Shown one piece after another: positions 7,797 to 16,081 of a stretch of 64,000 nt of DNA. The notes beneath the pieces were generated by a model. It was not told where the DNA came from, searched no databases, and saw only the letters and a list, made by a program, of their open reading frames with translations. The first letter of the stretch is position 1, and each line of letters opens with the position of its first letter. The translations under genes were made by a program, and so were the position numbers. Where the stretch lies: NCBI GenBank assembly GCA_013335175.1, contig JAAXWC010000007.1, positions 1 through 64,000 on the forward strand, given 5' to 3'. The stretch is from Candidatus Roizmanbacteria bacterium (GTDB lineage Bacteria; Patescibacteriota; Microgenomatia; UBA1406; GWC2-37-13).

Positions 7797-7983
7797 GGTG
7801 ACATTGTAGCATTGTCACGCGCAAATGGCAATTGAGAAATAAGCCTCTTACCCTCTTCTTACTGCTTTTTGAGAGAAATAGGAGGACAGGAAGAGTAGGG
7901 TAAAAGTCTATGAAATACCAATTTCGGAATTTTATCGATTATCGAGGGAGCAAATACAAAGTAGAAATTGTAAGAAAGGAGAG

Positions 7984-8436
7984 CTAAAGTTGGTCGGGAA
8001 GTTCGCCAATTTTCTCTGCTTTTGCGATAAGTTCTTCCTTGGTTAGTAAGATGGGATCGACTCCGTCTTGATAGCAAAATATAAGTCCAAGTATCAGCTG
8101 ACGAGCCATGAGAGCCTCTGATTTCTTTAAAAATGAAATTTCAACTTCTCCTCCGTTTTTGAGCGTTAGTGCCCCATAAAAGAGATCCGTGTCTACCATT
8201 ACATCTTTCATGTCTTTTACCGAGATAGTTCTTGCTCGACCGGAGCTAAAAAAACTATGGGTGACGATGCTGATTTTATTCTCATCGATCGACACCGTGG
8301 TAGGAAAGAAATTGAACGGGAACGTTGTTTTAATTTTCATGAGAACACGGGCGGATTTGCTTACTAATCGTTCTAACTTCTCTGTTTCGGGAGATGGAGG
8401 CGTATTCTGAAAAATGGTTCTTGTTTCATCTATCAT
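7984..8436 (-). CDS. Hypothetical protein, possible bacterial PH-like domain
   Basis: The 150-aa protein has no signal or membrane helix. A basic N-terminal helix (ETEKLERLVSKSARVLMKIKTTF) precedes a beta-rich middle part with the pattern TTVSIDENKISIVTHSFFSSGRARTISVKDMKDV, like small bacterial PH/YokE-type beta-sandwich domains that share a strand ending in an aspartate-rich turn. The C terminus is helical (LLTKEELIAKAEKIGEL). The family call is tentative. TATAAT at 8445-8450 (minus) lies 8 nt before the ATG, supporting the start. It is adjacent to lysS in the same orientation with about 190 bp between them, so probably a separate unit. Confidence 0.7.
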   Translation of the reverse strand: MIDETRTIFQNTPPSPETEKLERLVSKSARVLMKIKTTFPFNFFPTTVSIDENKISIVTHSFFSSGRARTISVKDMKDVMVDTDLFYGALTLKNGGEVEISFLKKSEALMARQLILGLIFCYQDGVDPILLTKEELIAKAEKIGELPDQL

Positions 8437-8547
8437 ATGCCCTAATTATAAAACGGGCAAATTGCAATTTATACTGTCTTAAGGCTTTTCTTACACAATT
8501 CTTAACCGATACAGCGACTGATCACAAACGGGGAACAGAAGTACCCA

Positions 8548-9807
8548 TTACAGGTTGAAAAGCGTAATAATCAGGGTATAAATAGAGGCGAAGAGAATCA
8601 GAATGGTTGAGCCAATCGCAAAGTAGGTTTGGAACGCAGAGTTGCGATGTTCGCCCATTACTTTTTTGTTGCTGGTCAGTTTTATTAAGTAATAAAAAAT
8701 GAACGGGAGTGTCATGGCGTTTAGTGCTTGAGTCGCTATGACAAGTTTAAACAAGGATATAAAGGGGAACAGAACAATAATCCCCGCAACGACGAGTTGA
8801 AAAATAAAAATTGCGTAAAATACTTTACTTTTTTGGAACGAAGCATCTAAGCTTCCCGAAAGTCCGAAAAACTCAGAAAAAGCGTACGCAGTCGATAGAG
8901 AAACGGTAACAATTCCCATGAACCCTGCATTTAAAATACCAACCGCAAACAAGGTGCCGGCAAGATCGCCTGCAAATGGTTTAATTGCAAGAGCTGCTTG
9001 TTCGCCACTTACTAACGGAATTGCATGAAAGTACAACGTAGCGGCGGTTGCTACCACCATGAAAAAAGAGAAAAAATTAGTTAAAAATGCACCCCAGTAA
9101 GTTTCAAACTGAGAATACTTTAGTTTTTTTAGATCAATCTTTTTATCGTAGGAGAAGCTGCTGATAAAAAACTGTCCCCATGGGGTAATAGTCGTTCCTA
9201 GTACGCCCATTCCGATAACAATATAATCCTTCCAGTAAGAAGGGGTAAACGATACGCCGTGGGGAACCAATAAATTACTTGCGGCGTCTCCCCAGTTGGG
9301 ATTCGATTTGATTGCTGAAAAAATATACGCAAAATAAAATAGACAGGAAACGAGCATAATATTTTGATTCGTTTTATAGTTCCCTTTTATAATAAAAAGG
9401 ATAGAAAGAGCAAGAATGAAAACGATGCTCGGTATGATAGGAAGATGTAACATAGAGCTTGTCGTCTTGATAGCCGCGACATCTACAATAATTGTTCCCA
9501 TGTTGGCAACTAATAGACTCAAAAAAATAAAGAATGAAGTTTTTATACCAAATTGTTCGCGGATTAAATCGCCAAGGCCCTTTCGGGTTACTACGGCCAG
9601 TCGCATTCCCATTTCCTGTGTTACCGCAAGGAGAATTGTAGTAATGAAAAGAATAAAAAGAATCGGGTAGCCAAGTTTTGCACCGGCGATAGAATAGGTT
9701 GCCACTCCAGAAGCATCGTTGTCTGCCATAGCGGTTATGGTTGCAGGGCCAAACACTGCCAAAAACAAAAACAACCGACTTTTTATTCCAGAAAATATAT
9801 GTTTCAT
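8548..9807 (-). CDS. Nramp-family divalent metal transporter, atypical metal-site motifs
   Basis: The 419-aa protein has about eleven hydrophobic helices. Its TM1 GPATITAMADNDASGVATY corresponds to the Nramp helix normally carrying DPGN, and its TM6 GVLGTTITPWGQFF lacks the methionine and histidine of the canonical MPH motif. It therefore belongs near the Nramp-related branches whose metal site is altered, some of which carry Mg2+ or other ions. Its ATG overlaps the stop of the upstream MgtE-N/CBS gene by 4 bp, which points to a functional pair with Mg2+/nucleotide sensing. Substrate cannot be fixed from sequence; Mn2+ or Mg2+ is the best guess. Confidence 0.88.
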   Translation of the reverse strand: MKHIFSGIKSRLFLFLAVFGPATITAMADNDASGVATYSIAGAKLGYPILFILFITTILLAVTQEMGMRLAVVTRKGLGDLIREQFGIKTSFFIFLSLLVANMGTIIVDVAAIKTTSSMLHLPIIPSIVFILALSILFIIKGNYKTNQNIMLVSCLFYFAYIFSAIKSNPNWGDAASNLLVPHGVSFTPSYWKDYIVIGMGVLGTTITPWGQFFISSFSYDKKIDLKKLKYSQFETYWGAFLTNFFSFFMVVATAATLYFHAIPLVSGEQAALAIKPFAGDLAGTLFAVGILNAGFMGIVTVSLSTAYAFSEFFGLSGSLDASFQKSKVFYAIFIFQLVVAGIIVLFPFISLFKLVIATQALNAMTLPFIFYYLIKLTSNKKVMGEHRNSAFQTYFAIGSTILILFASIYTLIITLFNL

Positions 9808-11030
9808 GTATTTTTTTTCAAAACAAAATCACCCATGTCATCCATGGTTACAATTCCCAGGATTTCCTTATTTTTATCGAGCACCGGCAGTGCAGCAAGC
9901 TTATATTTAAACAGTTTATTGATCACAATTTCAATAGGTGTGGTGAGATGAATTACTATCGGATCTTGAATCATAAACTTGTAAACAGGTGTATCGGGCT
10001 TTTGTAGAATAAGTTCGTGGAGGTTAAATACTCCTACCAGTTGCTGTTTTTCGTTTACAACATAGAGGGTAGAAAGGCGAGAAAATTCGTTTGTTTCATC
10101 TCGGAGCGTTTTGAAAACATCTTGCACGGTAGCATCTGAGAGCACGGTAACAAACTCTGAAGTTAAAGCATGTCCTACGGGGGTTTTACTAAGTCCCAAC
10201 AAATGTTTGAGTTTTTTTTGCTGACGAGGGGTAACGAGCTCTAAGATGTCATTCCGTTTCTCCTGGGAAAATGTGAGTAAGATATCTACGGCGTCATCTG
10301 GCTCCATAACATCTATAAACGATGCGGCCCGATCGGGTTTTAATGCATGAAAAAGCTCGTCCTGATAAGTAATATTCAGATTTTCAATAATATCAGCAGA
10401 CTTTTTTTTGTCTAAAACTTTCAGAAGCTTTGCTGCATTTTTAATATTGGTTTTCTCAAGATAGTTGGCCAAATCTTCTGCATGTAGTTTTGATATTTTT
10501 TCTTCCCGTTGTTTTAGTTGTATTACTCCCTGTCCCAGCTCGATATTTTGGATGTCTCCCCATGAGAGCAACTGAGGAGACAGATTAATATTTATAAACT
10601 GTAGAGCCTTTGTAAACTGCTTTTCTACACCCAACCGACGTAAGATCCCCAATGCTCCAATCTCTACGCCGGAGATATAATAATAGGGACTATCTTGAAT
10701 GACGACATCATTTACCCGAAGCATTTCATTCCCAACTAAATCGATAATTTGTTTATCCAGTAAATACTCAGAGACGGACATTTCTTGTTCAATCGGAGGG
10801 AGAGATTCATAATCTTCATGGACAATAATATGGGTATTCAGTTTGACGAGGTTTGTAATGGGGATGGTTAAGGAGGGGACATTGAGATGAGAAGGATGAG
10901 AGGTTTTTACTACAATTTTGACTACTTTTGGTTCTTCTTCATATAAAAAAAGAACATCTGTCAAAGTCCCGAGTTCCTGTTGTTTTTCGGTGATTACCTT
11001 TTTATTGAGAAGCTCAGAGAAATACAACAT
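9804..11030 (-). CDS. MgtE intracellular-N plus CBS-pair regulatory protein (Nramp partner)
   Basis: This soluble 408-aa protein combines two PRC-barrel-like segments (residues about 1-160), an MgtE N-type superhelical domain (about 190-290, with DRAASFIDVMEPDDAVDILL) and a CBS pair at the C terminus (about 300-405). There is no MgtE channel domain. Such proteins gate or sense Mg2+ for a neighbouring carrier, here the Nramp-like gene overlapping by ATGA. I chose ATG 11030 because TATGAT (11037-11042, minus) lies exactly 6 nt upstream. The longer frame to 11123 would run through the divergent promoter and into the neighbouring gene. Confidence 0.85.
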   Translation of the reverse strand: MLYFSELLNKKVITEKQQELGTLTDVLFLYEEEPKVVKIVVKTSHPSHLNVPSLTIPITNLVKLNTHIIVHEDYESLPPIEQEMSVSEYLLDKQIIDLVGNEMLRVNDVVIQDSPYYYISGVEIGALGILRRLGVEKQFTKALQFININLSPQLLSWGDIQNIELGQGVIQLKQREEKISKLHAEDLANYLEKTNIKNAAKLLKVLDKKKSADIIENLNITYQDELFHALKPDRAASFIDVMEPDDAVDILLTFSQEKRNDILELVTPRQQKKLKHLLGLSKTPVGHALTSEFVTVLSDATVQDVFKTLRDETNEFSRLSTLYVVNEKQQLVGVFNLHELILQKPDTPVYKFMIQDPIVIHLTTPIEIVINKLFKYKLAALPVLDKNKEILGIVTMDDMGDFVLKKNT

Positions 11031-11093
11031 AGTTACATCATACAAGAATATAGTTTGATATAGCAAGATTAAAAAAAGGCGTATAATAGGCCT

Positions 11094-12125
11094 ATGGAAA
11101 AAAGCACTCATGTCCTGAAACATTTTTTGAACCTTGCGGAGGTCCGTCGAAATTTTATTGTTATTTTGCCAATCGTATTTTTGCTATTGATGTTGAATCC
11201 TCATTTCAAAAATACGGTTACTCCCTTTTTACTCGGGGGATTGACGGCTTATATCTTTATGCCTGTTGTTCGGCTCTGTACACGGTATCTTCGTTTGCCC
11301 CATATTTTTTCGGTAGGTGCGGTTATCCTAGCACTATTATTGTTGGTTGTTTTTTCGTTCACTCAAATCGTAAAGATTACCAATTTTGAGATAAAACAAT
11401 TCCGGGAGGAAGCAATCCAGATGACGTTATTTTCATCGGAAAGTCTCAATAGTCTACCCGACTGGACTCAGGAGGGAGTAAATTATTTTAGTCAGTCTAT
11501 TCGTGATTTTTCCCGTGTAAAGCAATCGCAGGCGATCCCAATTTTACGAAATACCGTAGAAGGAATTATCGCTTTGTTTGCCTATTTTGTTACGACGTTT
11601 TATTTTTTGAAGGATGGGGAAAAAATTGGGAGACGTCTCTCGCGAGTTCCAGCTATCCATAGGGCTCATAAAGCTATTCAGAATTATTTTCGGGGACTTA
11701 TGATATTGGTCGTTATCATGACGAGTTTTACCTATGTTTTTTTACGTGTTTTAGATATTAAATTTGCCTTCCTGTTAAGTTTATTCACGGGATTTGCTGA
11801 AATTATGCCGTATATCGGTCCGGTTGCGGCAGGAGGATTAACCTGTGTTGTAGCATTTTTAACCGGTTTGCAAGCATTTGGGTATCCACCGCTCATAACC
11901 ATCCTTATTATTGCAGTGGGATATTTTCTTTTGCGACAGTTGGAAGATTTCTTTGTTATTCCTGTTGTTATTGGTCGTTCGATAGAGCTGCATCCTCTTG
12001 TCATCCTTCTGACAACGTTGTTAGCAGGTAAATTTTTTGGTTTCTTAGGACTGCTTTTAGGAGTCCCGTTTGTTGGCACCTATAAAGTGTTGCTAGAATA
12101 TTGGTGGAGCGAAACAGAGGGATAA
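11094..12125 (+). CDS. AI-2E/PerM-family transporter-like membrane protein
   Basis: The 343-aa polytopic protein has two N-terminal helices, a soluble middle segment (about 100-150), and a C-terminal block containing GFAEIMPYIGP and HPLVILLTTLLAGKFFGFLGLLLGVP, both diagnostic of the AI-2E/PerM family. Members have been linked to signal export or Na+/H+ antiport; the substrate is unknown here. TATAAT at 11082-11087 sits 6 nt before the ATG, so the transcript is predicted leaderless. It is divergent from the MgtE-N/CBS gene with only 63 bp between starts. Confidence 0.9.
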   Translation: MEKSTHVLKHFLNLAEVRRNFIVILPIVFLLLMLNPHFKNTVTPFLLGGLTAYIFMPVVRLCTRYLRLPHIFSVGAVILALLLLVVFSFTQIVKITNFEIKQFREEAIQMTLFSSESLNSLPDWTQEGVNYFSQSIRDFSRVKQSQAIPILRNTVEGIIALFAYFVTTFYFLKDGEKIGRRLSRVPAIHRAHKAIQNYFRGLMILVVIMTSFTYVFLRVLDIKFAFLLSLFTGFAEIMPYIGPVAAGGLTCVVAFLTGLQAFGYPPLITILIIAVGYFLLRQLEDFFVIPVVIGRSIELHPLVILLTTLLAGKFFGFLGLLLGVPFVGTYKVLLEYWWSETEG

Positions 12126-12284
12126 ATTGGCTGTTTTCTTTCCCGATTCTTACTGAATTATGTACGAAAATAAACATTTGATTCCTACACTATGCCTACT
12201 TTAGTAATTGGGTCCGATTTACATGAAAAATGCAAAAAAACAGAGTTTGATTCGGTCTTTTATAACGCTTTTTACTCAGACTCC

Positions 12285-12313
12285 TTAACAAGACAAACAG
12301 TTATTAATATACT
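12285..12313 (+). promoter_or_regulatory. Promoter of the GAF histidine kinase
   Basis: TTAACA (12285-12290) and TATACT (12308-12313) with a 17-bp spacer. The predicted start is about 5 nt before the ATG at 12325. The rest of the gap 12126-12284 shows nothing I can name. Confidence 0.6.
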
Positions 12314-12324
12314 ATTTTGCTGCT

Positions 12325-13503
12325 ATGGGAAGCTCTACTCTATTTGATGGTATAAATGAAGCGACACTCCAGCTTCTGGTGAATCAGACTCCGGAAAGGA
12401 CGTACAAAGCGATAATTCGTGAGGGGTGTAAACTTGTGGAAGCAGATCATGGATCGGTATTTTTAAAAGAAAATAGGCGGTTGTCACGGGTGTATAGTTC
12501 TCACCCCCTTCTCCGAGGCGTTCAACCCCGCAAAAATGGATGGGCAGAGCAAACGCTTCGAACGGGGAAAGCCACTGTTCTGACTCTTTCAGACCGTGAA
12601 GAAATACATCCGGTGGTATTGAAAATCGGTGTGCGCTCCGTTATTTTTATTCCGCTTGCCTACCGACGTAAGTCAATTGGTGTCCTTTCGTTTCATTCAC
12701 TGAAACAACAACACTTTACCGAAACAGAACTCAATGTGTTAAAAATATTTGGTTCCCTAGCGAGTTTAGCTATTGAAAAAAGTCGTTCATTTCGCGACAT
12801 GCAACGCGCAATCGAGATCCGAGATTTATTTATTTCCATGGCTGCTCACGAATTGAGAACACCATTGGCAACAGTTCATGGCTATGCACAGCTCCTTACA
12901 TCTCATTCTCAAAAGGACAGTATCGAACGAAGGTGGGCAGATGAGCTGCAATTAGAAGCAAATCGCCTTACGAAATTAGTAAATGAATTGCTTCAAGTGA
13001 GCCAGATCCGGGCGGGGAAGCTTCAGTATGTTTTTAAAGAATGCTCCTTTCAGATGATTTTGGAACAGGCGAGACAGGACTTTGTGTCTTTATTTCCGGA
13101 AAGGAGCATAACCATACAGGGAAGACTTGTAAAAGATACCATTGTGGGAGATGAAACAAAACTTAAAGAGGTTTTTAGCCATCTATTTAGCAATGCAGCA
13201 TTTTATTCACCAGTTTCAACCCCGATTATGGTACGAATAGGAAATCTAAAAAATAGTATTCGTGTTCAAATTCACGATAAAGGGAAAGGTATCCCTTCAG
13301 AGGATATGCAACATATTTTTGAAGGGTTTTACAAAGGGAAAGGGGACACTGCTCAGGGGATGGGGCTCGGGCTATACGAAGCAAAACAAATTTTAAAAAG
13401 TCATCATGGGAAAATAATGGTACGTTCAGCGGTACACAAAGGCACAAAGGTAATTGTCGATCTCCCTCTCTATATAGATGATGGAGCGGTTTTTACTCCT
13501 TAA
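12325..13503 (+). CDS. Soluble GAF-domain sensor histidine kinase
   Basis: The 392-aa kinase has no membrane helix or signal, so it senses a cytosolic cue. A GAF domain spans about residues 20-155. HisKA follows with the phospho-acceptor box AAHELRTPLATVHGY (about 173), and the ATPase domain has the N box FSHLFSNAAFYSP, G1 HDKGKGIP and G2 GMGLGLYEAK. All key motifs look intact. Its likely partner is the OmpR-type regulator on the opposite strand, whose stop overlaps this stop by 11 bp. The kinase and regulator are therefore convergent rather than in one operon and must be transcribed separately. Confidence 0.93.
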   Translation: MGSSTLFDGINEATLQLLVNQTPERTYKAIIREGCKLVEADHGSVFLKENRRLSRVYSSHPLLRGVQPRKNGWAEQTLRTGKATVLTLSDREEIHPVVLKIGVRSVIFIPLAYRRKSIGVLSFHSLKQQHFTETELNVLKIFGSLASLAIEKSRSFRDMQRAIEIRDLFISMAAHELRTPLATVHGYAQLLTSHSQKDSIERRWADELQLEANRLTKLVNELLQVSQIRAGKLQYVFKECSFQMILEQARQDFVSLFPERSITIQGRLVKDTIVGDETKLKEVFSHLFSNAAFYSPVSTPIMVRIGNLKNSIRVQIHDKGKGIPSEDMQHIFEGFYKGKGDTAQGMGLGLYEAKQILKSHHGKIMVRSAVHKGTKVIVDLPLYIDDGAVFTP

Positions 13504-14164
13504 TAACGTATCCAAAACCTCGTACCGACTGCAAAAGTTTCTTATCATATCCCTGATCAATTTTTTTCCGAAGATATCCCATATATACGTCGACTACCCG
13601 TGTTTCAATATCAGGAGAAGACAACCAGATACGATTTAAAATCATATCGCGGGTCAAAATTCGACCTTGGTTATGCATAAGATACTGAAGTAGTTTAAAC
13701 TCTTGTGGTGTAAGCGAGATAAGTAGGCCATTTCGTTTTACCTCTAGGGTGCGAGTATCAAGCTCAAGATCTCCGACACGCAGCTTTGTATCCACATTCC
13801 CATGACTTCGCAGCCGAGCCTTTATTCGAGCTAAAAATTCATCTGCAATGAATGGTTTCGTCATATAATCGTCAGCCCCAAGTTCCAGTCCGCGTACCTT
13901 ATCTGCAACGGCATCTTTTGCAGTTAAAATAAGGATGGGGAGCTCAGGATACAGTTTTTTTACCTCAATACAGACAGATTCGCCGCTCATATTTGGTAAG
14001 TTTAAGTCCAACACAAGCATGTCTGGCGCGGTACGCGCCAGCATATCGAGTCCGGCAATACCATCCATAGAGGTGAGAACAGAATAACCGTTGTCTAACA
14101 ACAGTTCTTTCAGATATTTTTGCAGTCCTTTATCGTCTTCGATTACAAGTATTGTTTGTACCAT
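13493..14164 (-). CDS. OmpR/PhoB-family response regulator
   Basis: The 223-aa regulator has a receiver domain (about 1-120) with the acidic pair EDD, the phospho-acceptor aspartate in VLDLNLP and the conserved lysine in MTKPF. A winged-helix DNA-binding domain follows (about 128-222; LTPQEFKLLQYLMHNQGRILTRD and VRGFGYVIKE). TATAAT (14173-14178, minus) lies 8 nt before the ATG, so it has its own promoter and an almost leaderless mRNA. It is convergent and 11 bp overlapping with the GAF kinase gene, its probable cognate partner. Targets are unknown. Confidence 0.95.
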   Translation of the reverse strand: MVQTILVIEDDKGLQKYLKELLLDNGYSVLTSMDGIAGLDMLARTAPDMLVLDLNLPNMSGESVCIEVKKLYPELPILILTAKDAVADKVRGLELGADDYMTKPFIADEFLARIKARLRSHGNVDTKLRVGDLELDTRTLEVKRNGLLISLTPQEFKLLQYLMHNQGRILTRDMILNRIWLSSPDIETRVVDVYMGYLRKKIDQGYDKKLLQSVRGFGYVIKE

Positions 14165-14316
14165 ACGGTATTATTATAACGTATTTTTTAGCATATGTAT
14201 TGTTGTAGTACTCTTTTTTACAAAATTCTTACGATACCTTAGTATATCTCTCATGCGTGTTATCTATTCTGGACACATTACCTAAGTTGTTACCAGAAAG
14301 GGGGTGAACAGACACT

Positions 14317-14424
14317 ATGCAGTATCTTAATTCGCAAGACGACTCGTATGATGCCGATCTCAAATTGGATGACGGTTCCGACGAACCAACTCGTCGTGAT
14401 CCCGACGATGATACCAACGAATAG
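14317..14424 (+). CDS. Acidic 35-residue micro-ORF with strong ribosome binding site
   Basis: An AAAGGGGGTGA SD lies about 10 nt before ATG 14317. The peptide MQYLNSQDDSYDADLKLDDG... is strongly acidic (many Asp, no Cys, no hydrophobic stretch) and ends at TAG 14422-14424. It is followed 22 nt later by a 12-13-bp terminator hairpin. The complete SD-ORF-terminator unit makes it a credible small protein gene despite its size. Function is unknown; compositionally it is a disordered acidic peptide, such as might bind a basic partner or metal. Confidence 0.62.
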   Translation: MQYLNSQDDSYDADLKLDDGSDEPTRRDPDDDTNE

Positions 14425-14445
14425 CACCTTGAGAGAGGTACCACC

Positions 14446-14482
14446 AAACAGATAGCTTTGTCCGAAAAGAAGCTATCTGTTT
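14446..14482 (+). terminator. Terminator hairpin after the acidic micro-ORF
   Basis: AACAGATAGCTT (14447-14458) and AAGCTATCTGTT (14470-14481) form a perfect 12-bp stem, extendable by one A-T pair, with an 11-nt loop. The T tract is short (TTTT, partly in the stem), so the strength is uncertain. Confidence 0.6.
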
Positions 14483-14671
14483 TCAAATATGCAGATCCTC
14501 CCGTAGGAGGGGGCTGTCGGGGAGACGTATCTTTGTTACCAGTCTTCGTTCTGAGGCAAAACGGACGAGTTCGCCGCGACAGCACCTTACACAATCGAGC
14601 CGTTTCCGTTTTCCATTTCCGAGCAACACCCAATCACAGTACGGGTACTGCTTATTTATCAGGATATTCAT
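14483..14671 (-). CDS. Doubtful 62-aa cysteine-containing ORF
   Basis: The minus-strand frame encodes MNILINKQYPYCDWVLLGNG...LDCVRCC..., with a C-x14-C-x2-C-C pattern that could bind zinc, and is rich in Arg/Leu. There is only a weak -10-like TATTTC 6 nt before the ATG and no SD. The overlapping plus-strand frame is no better. The 14484-14660 stretch is richer in GC than its surroundings and has a CCTCC-CGTA-GGAGG hairpin near 14493, so it may be a non-coding element instead. The remainder of the gap to 14802 shows only the promoter of the next gene. Confidence 0.25.
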   Translation of the reverse strand: MNILINKQYPYCDWVLLGNGKRKRLDCVRCCRGELVRFASERRLVTKIRLPDSPLLREDLHI

Positions 14672-14802
14672 AAAGAAGAAATAACTATTGACTCCTTTTA
14701 TGGTAGAAAACGATAACTAAAAGCGAACGAAAGGCAAGTAAGAAGCGCGTAATAAGAATAAAAACTATTTCAGTGCAAATAGGTATACAATAAGAGACAT
14801 CT

Positions 14803-15372
14803 ATGATAGATCCCTACTATGGCGTGCTTGCACTTTTTGTTTTTAGCATGAATGTCCTTCCTGGATTTATGCCACCAACTTGGGTAGTTTTAGCGTTCTT
14901 TTATGTTGGGTACAATCTTTCATTACTTCCGGTTGTACTTATTGGAGCAATCTGTGCAACTCTTGGGAGAGTGGTCCTAACGCTCATTTCTCGGAACTAT
15001 TTTCGAAATTTTTTTCATTCCACCACTCGAGAAAATATAGATGCCCTTGGGTATTTTTTTAAAAAACATGCCCATCTCACCATACCCATGGTTGTTGCCT
15101 ATGCATTTTTACCCATACCGTCGAATCAGGTATTTATTACTGTGGGACTGACCCGTCTTGATGTTCGTATTTTTGCCTTTTCTTTTTTTGTAGGAAGACT
15201 TATAAGTTATACGGCCTGGGTGAGTGTAGCCAAGCATGTTTCTACCCGATTAGATAGTATTTTTGCAGGCCATTTTACTCATCTGTCGGGGATTATCATT
15301 GAACTGACGGGATTTTTACTGATGTATCTTCTCTTTAAAATAAACTGGAAGAAAATTATTCGTCCTTCGTAG
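14803..15372 (+). CDS. VTT/DedA-like small integral membrane protein
   Basis: The 189-aa protein has about five hydrophobic segments. A central Gly/Ala-rich helix pair (VVLIGAICATLGRVVLTLIS) and FLPIPSNQVFITVGLTRLD resemble the VTT (SNARE-associated/DedA) fold, though the sequence is divergent. Such proteins move or scramble lipids; the substrate is unknown. The promoter has TATACAAT ending at 14791, 11 nt before the ATG. It is convergent with a second, more typical DedA gene immediately downstream, so the two may have related roles. Confidence 0.72.
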   Translation: MIDPYYGVLALFVFSMNVLPGFMPPTWVVLAFFYVGYNLSLLPVVLIGAICATLGRVVLTLISRNYFRNFFHSTTRENIDALGYFFKKHAHLTIPMVVAYAFLPIPSNQVFITVGLTRLDVRIFAFSFFVGRLISYTAWVSVAKHVSTRLDSIFAGHFTHLSGIIIELTGFLLMYLLFKINWKKIIRPS

Positions 15373-15381
15373 TACACACTA

Positions 15382-16035
15382 TTATTTGGAGAATCTCAGT
15401 GCTTTTTTGAATTCACGTACAAGGCGTGTTCGAGTTTTTTTATCTTTTAGCATATGAAAAACTGCGGGAGCAGTAGTAACAACAATGATAACGAGAATAA
15501 TGGGGATCAGGAATTTGTCAACATTTGGGATAAATTGTCCGAGATAAAATCCTGCAAGTGTAATGCCTACTGCCCAAAGAAGTGCCCCAACGATATTAAA
15601 GATAATAAAGATCTTATAATCCATATCCCCAATTCCTGCAACGATAGGTGCAAAGGTGCGGATAAATGGTATGAAACGGGCAAGCACGATCGTTTTTTTC
15701 CCGTGTTTTTCATAAAATGCTCGAGCTTTTTCTAAATTTTCTTTGTGGAAAAAAAGAGAATCGCTCTTATGGAATAGTTTTTTACCATATTTTTGACCAA
15801 ACCAGTATCCCACGGATACCCCAAGAACAGCTGCAAAAAAGCAAACGGGTATCAAAATAAGGGGATTTAACAGACCTTTTGAAGCCAAAAGCCCGGCTAA
15901 AAATAAAAAGCTATCTCCGGGAAGAAAGAATCCAAAAAATAATCCGGATTCTGCAAATATGACTAAAAATATAAATAAGTATGGCAAAAAACCTGCAGAA
16001 TGTGCAAGTTGAAGCATGATATGTTCAAAGTTCAT
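15382..16035 (-). CDS. DedA-family (SNARE-associated) membrane protein
   Basis: The 217-aa protein is a typical DedA member. It contains ESGLFFGFFLPGDSFLFLAGLLAS near the N terminus and the helix with ARFIPFIRTFAPIVAGIGDMDYKIF carrying the conserved arginines. These proteins are lipid scramblases/undecaprenyl-phosphate or phospholipid carriers that support envelope homeostasis. Promoter TTGCAA-17-TATGAT (minus; -10 at 16044-16049) ends 8 nt before the ATG. It ends 9 bp from the convergent VTT-like gene. Confidence 0.93.
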   Translation of the reverse strand: MNFEHIMLQLAHSAGFLPYLFIFLVIFAESGLFFGFFLPGDSFLFLAGLLASKGLLNPLILIPVCFFAAVLGVSVGYWFGQKYGKKLFHKSDSLFFHKENLEKARAFYEKHGKKTIVLARFIPFIRTFAPIVAGIGDMDYKIFIIFNIVGALLWAVGITLAGFYLGQFIPNVDKFLIPIILVIIVVTTAPAVFHMLKDKKTRTRLVREFKKALRFSK

Positions 16036-16081
16036 AAGAATACATCATACCATTTCCCAAACGTTCTTGCAAACCGTCAGA

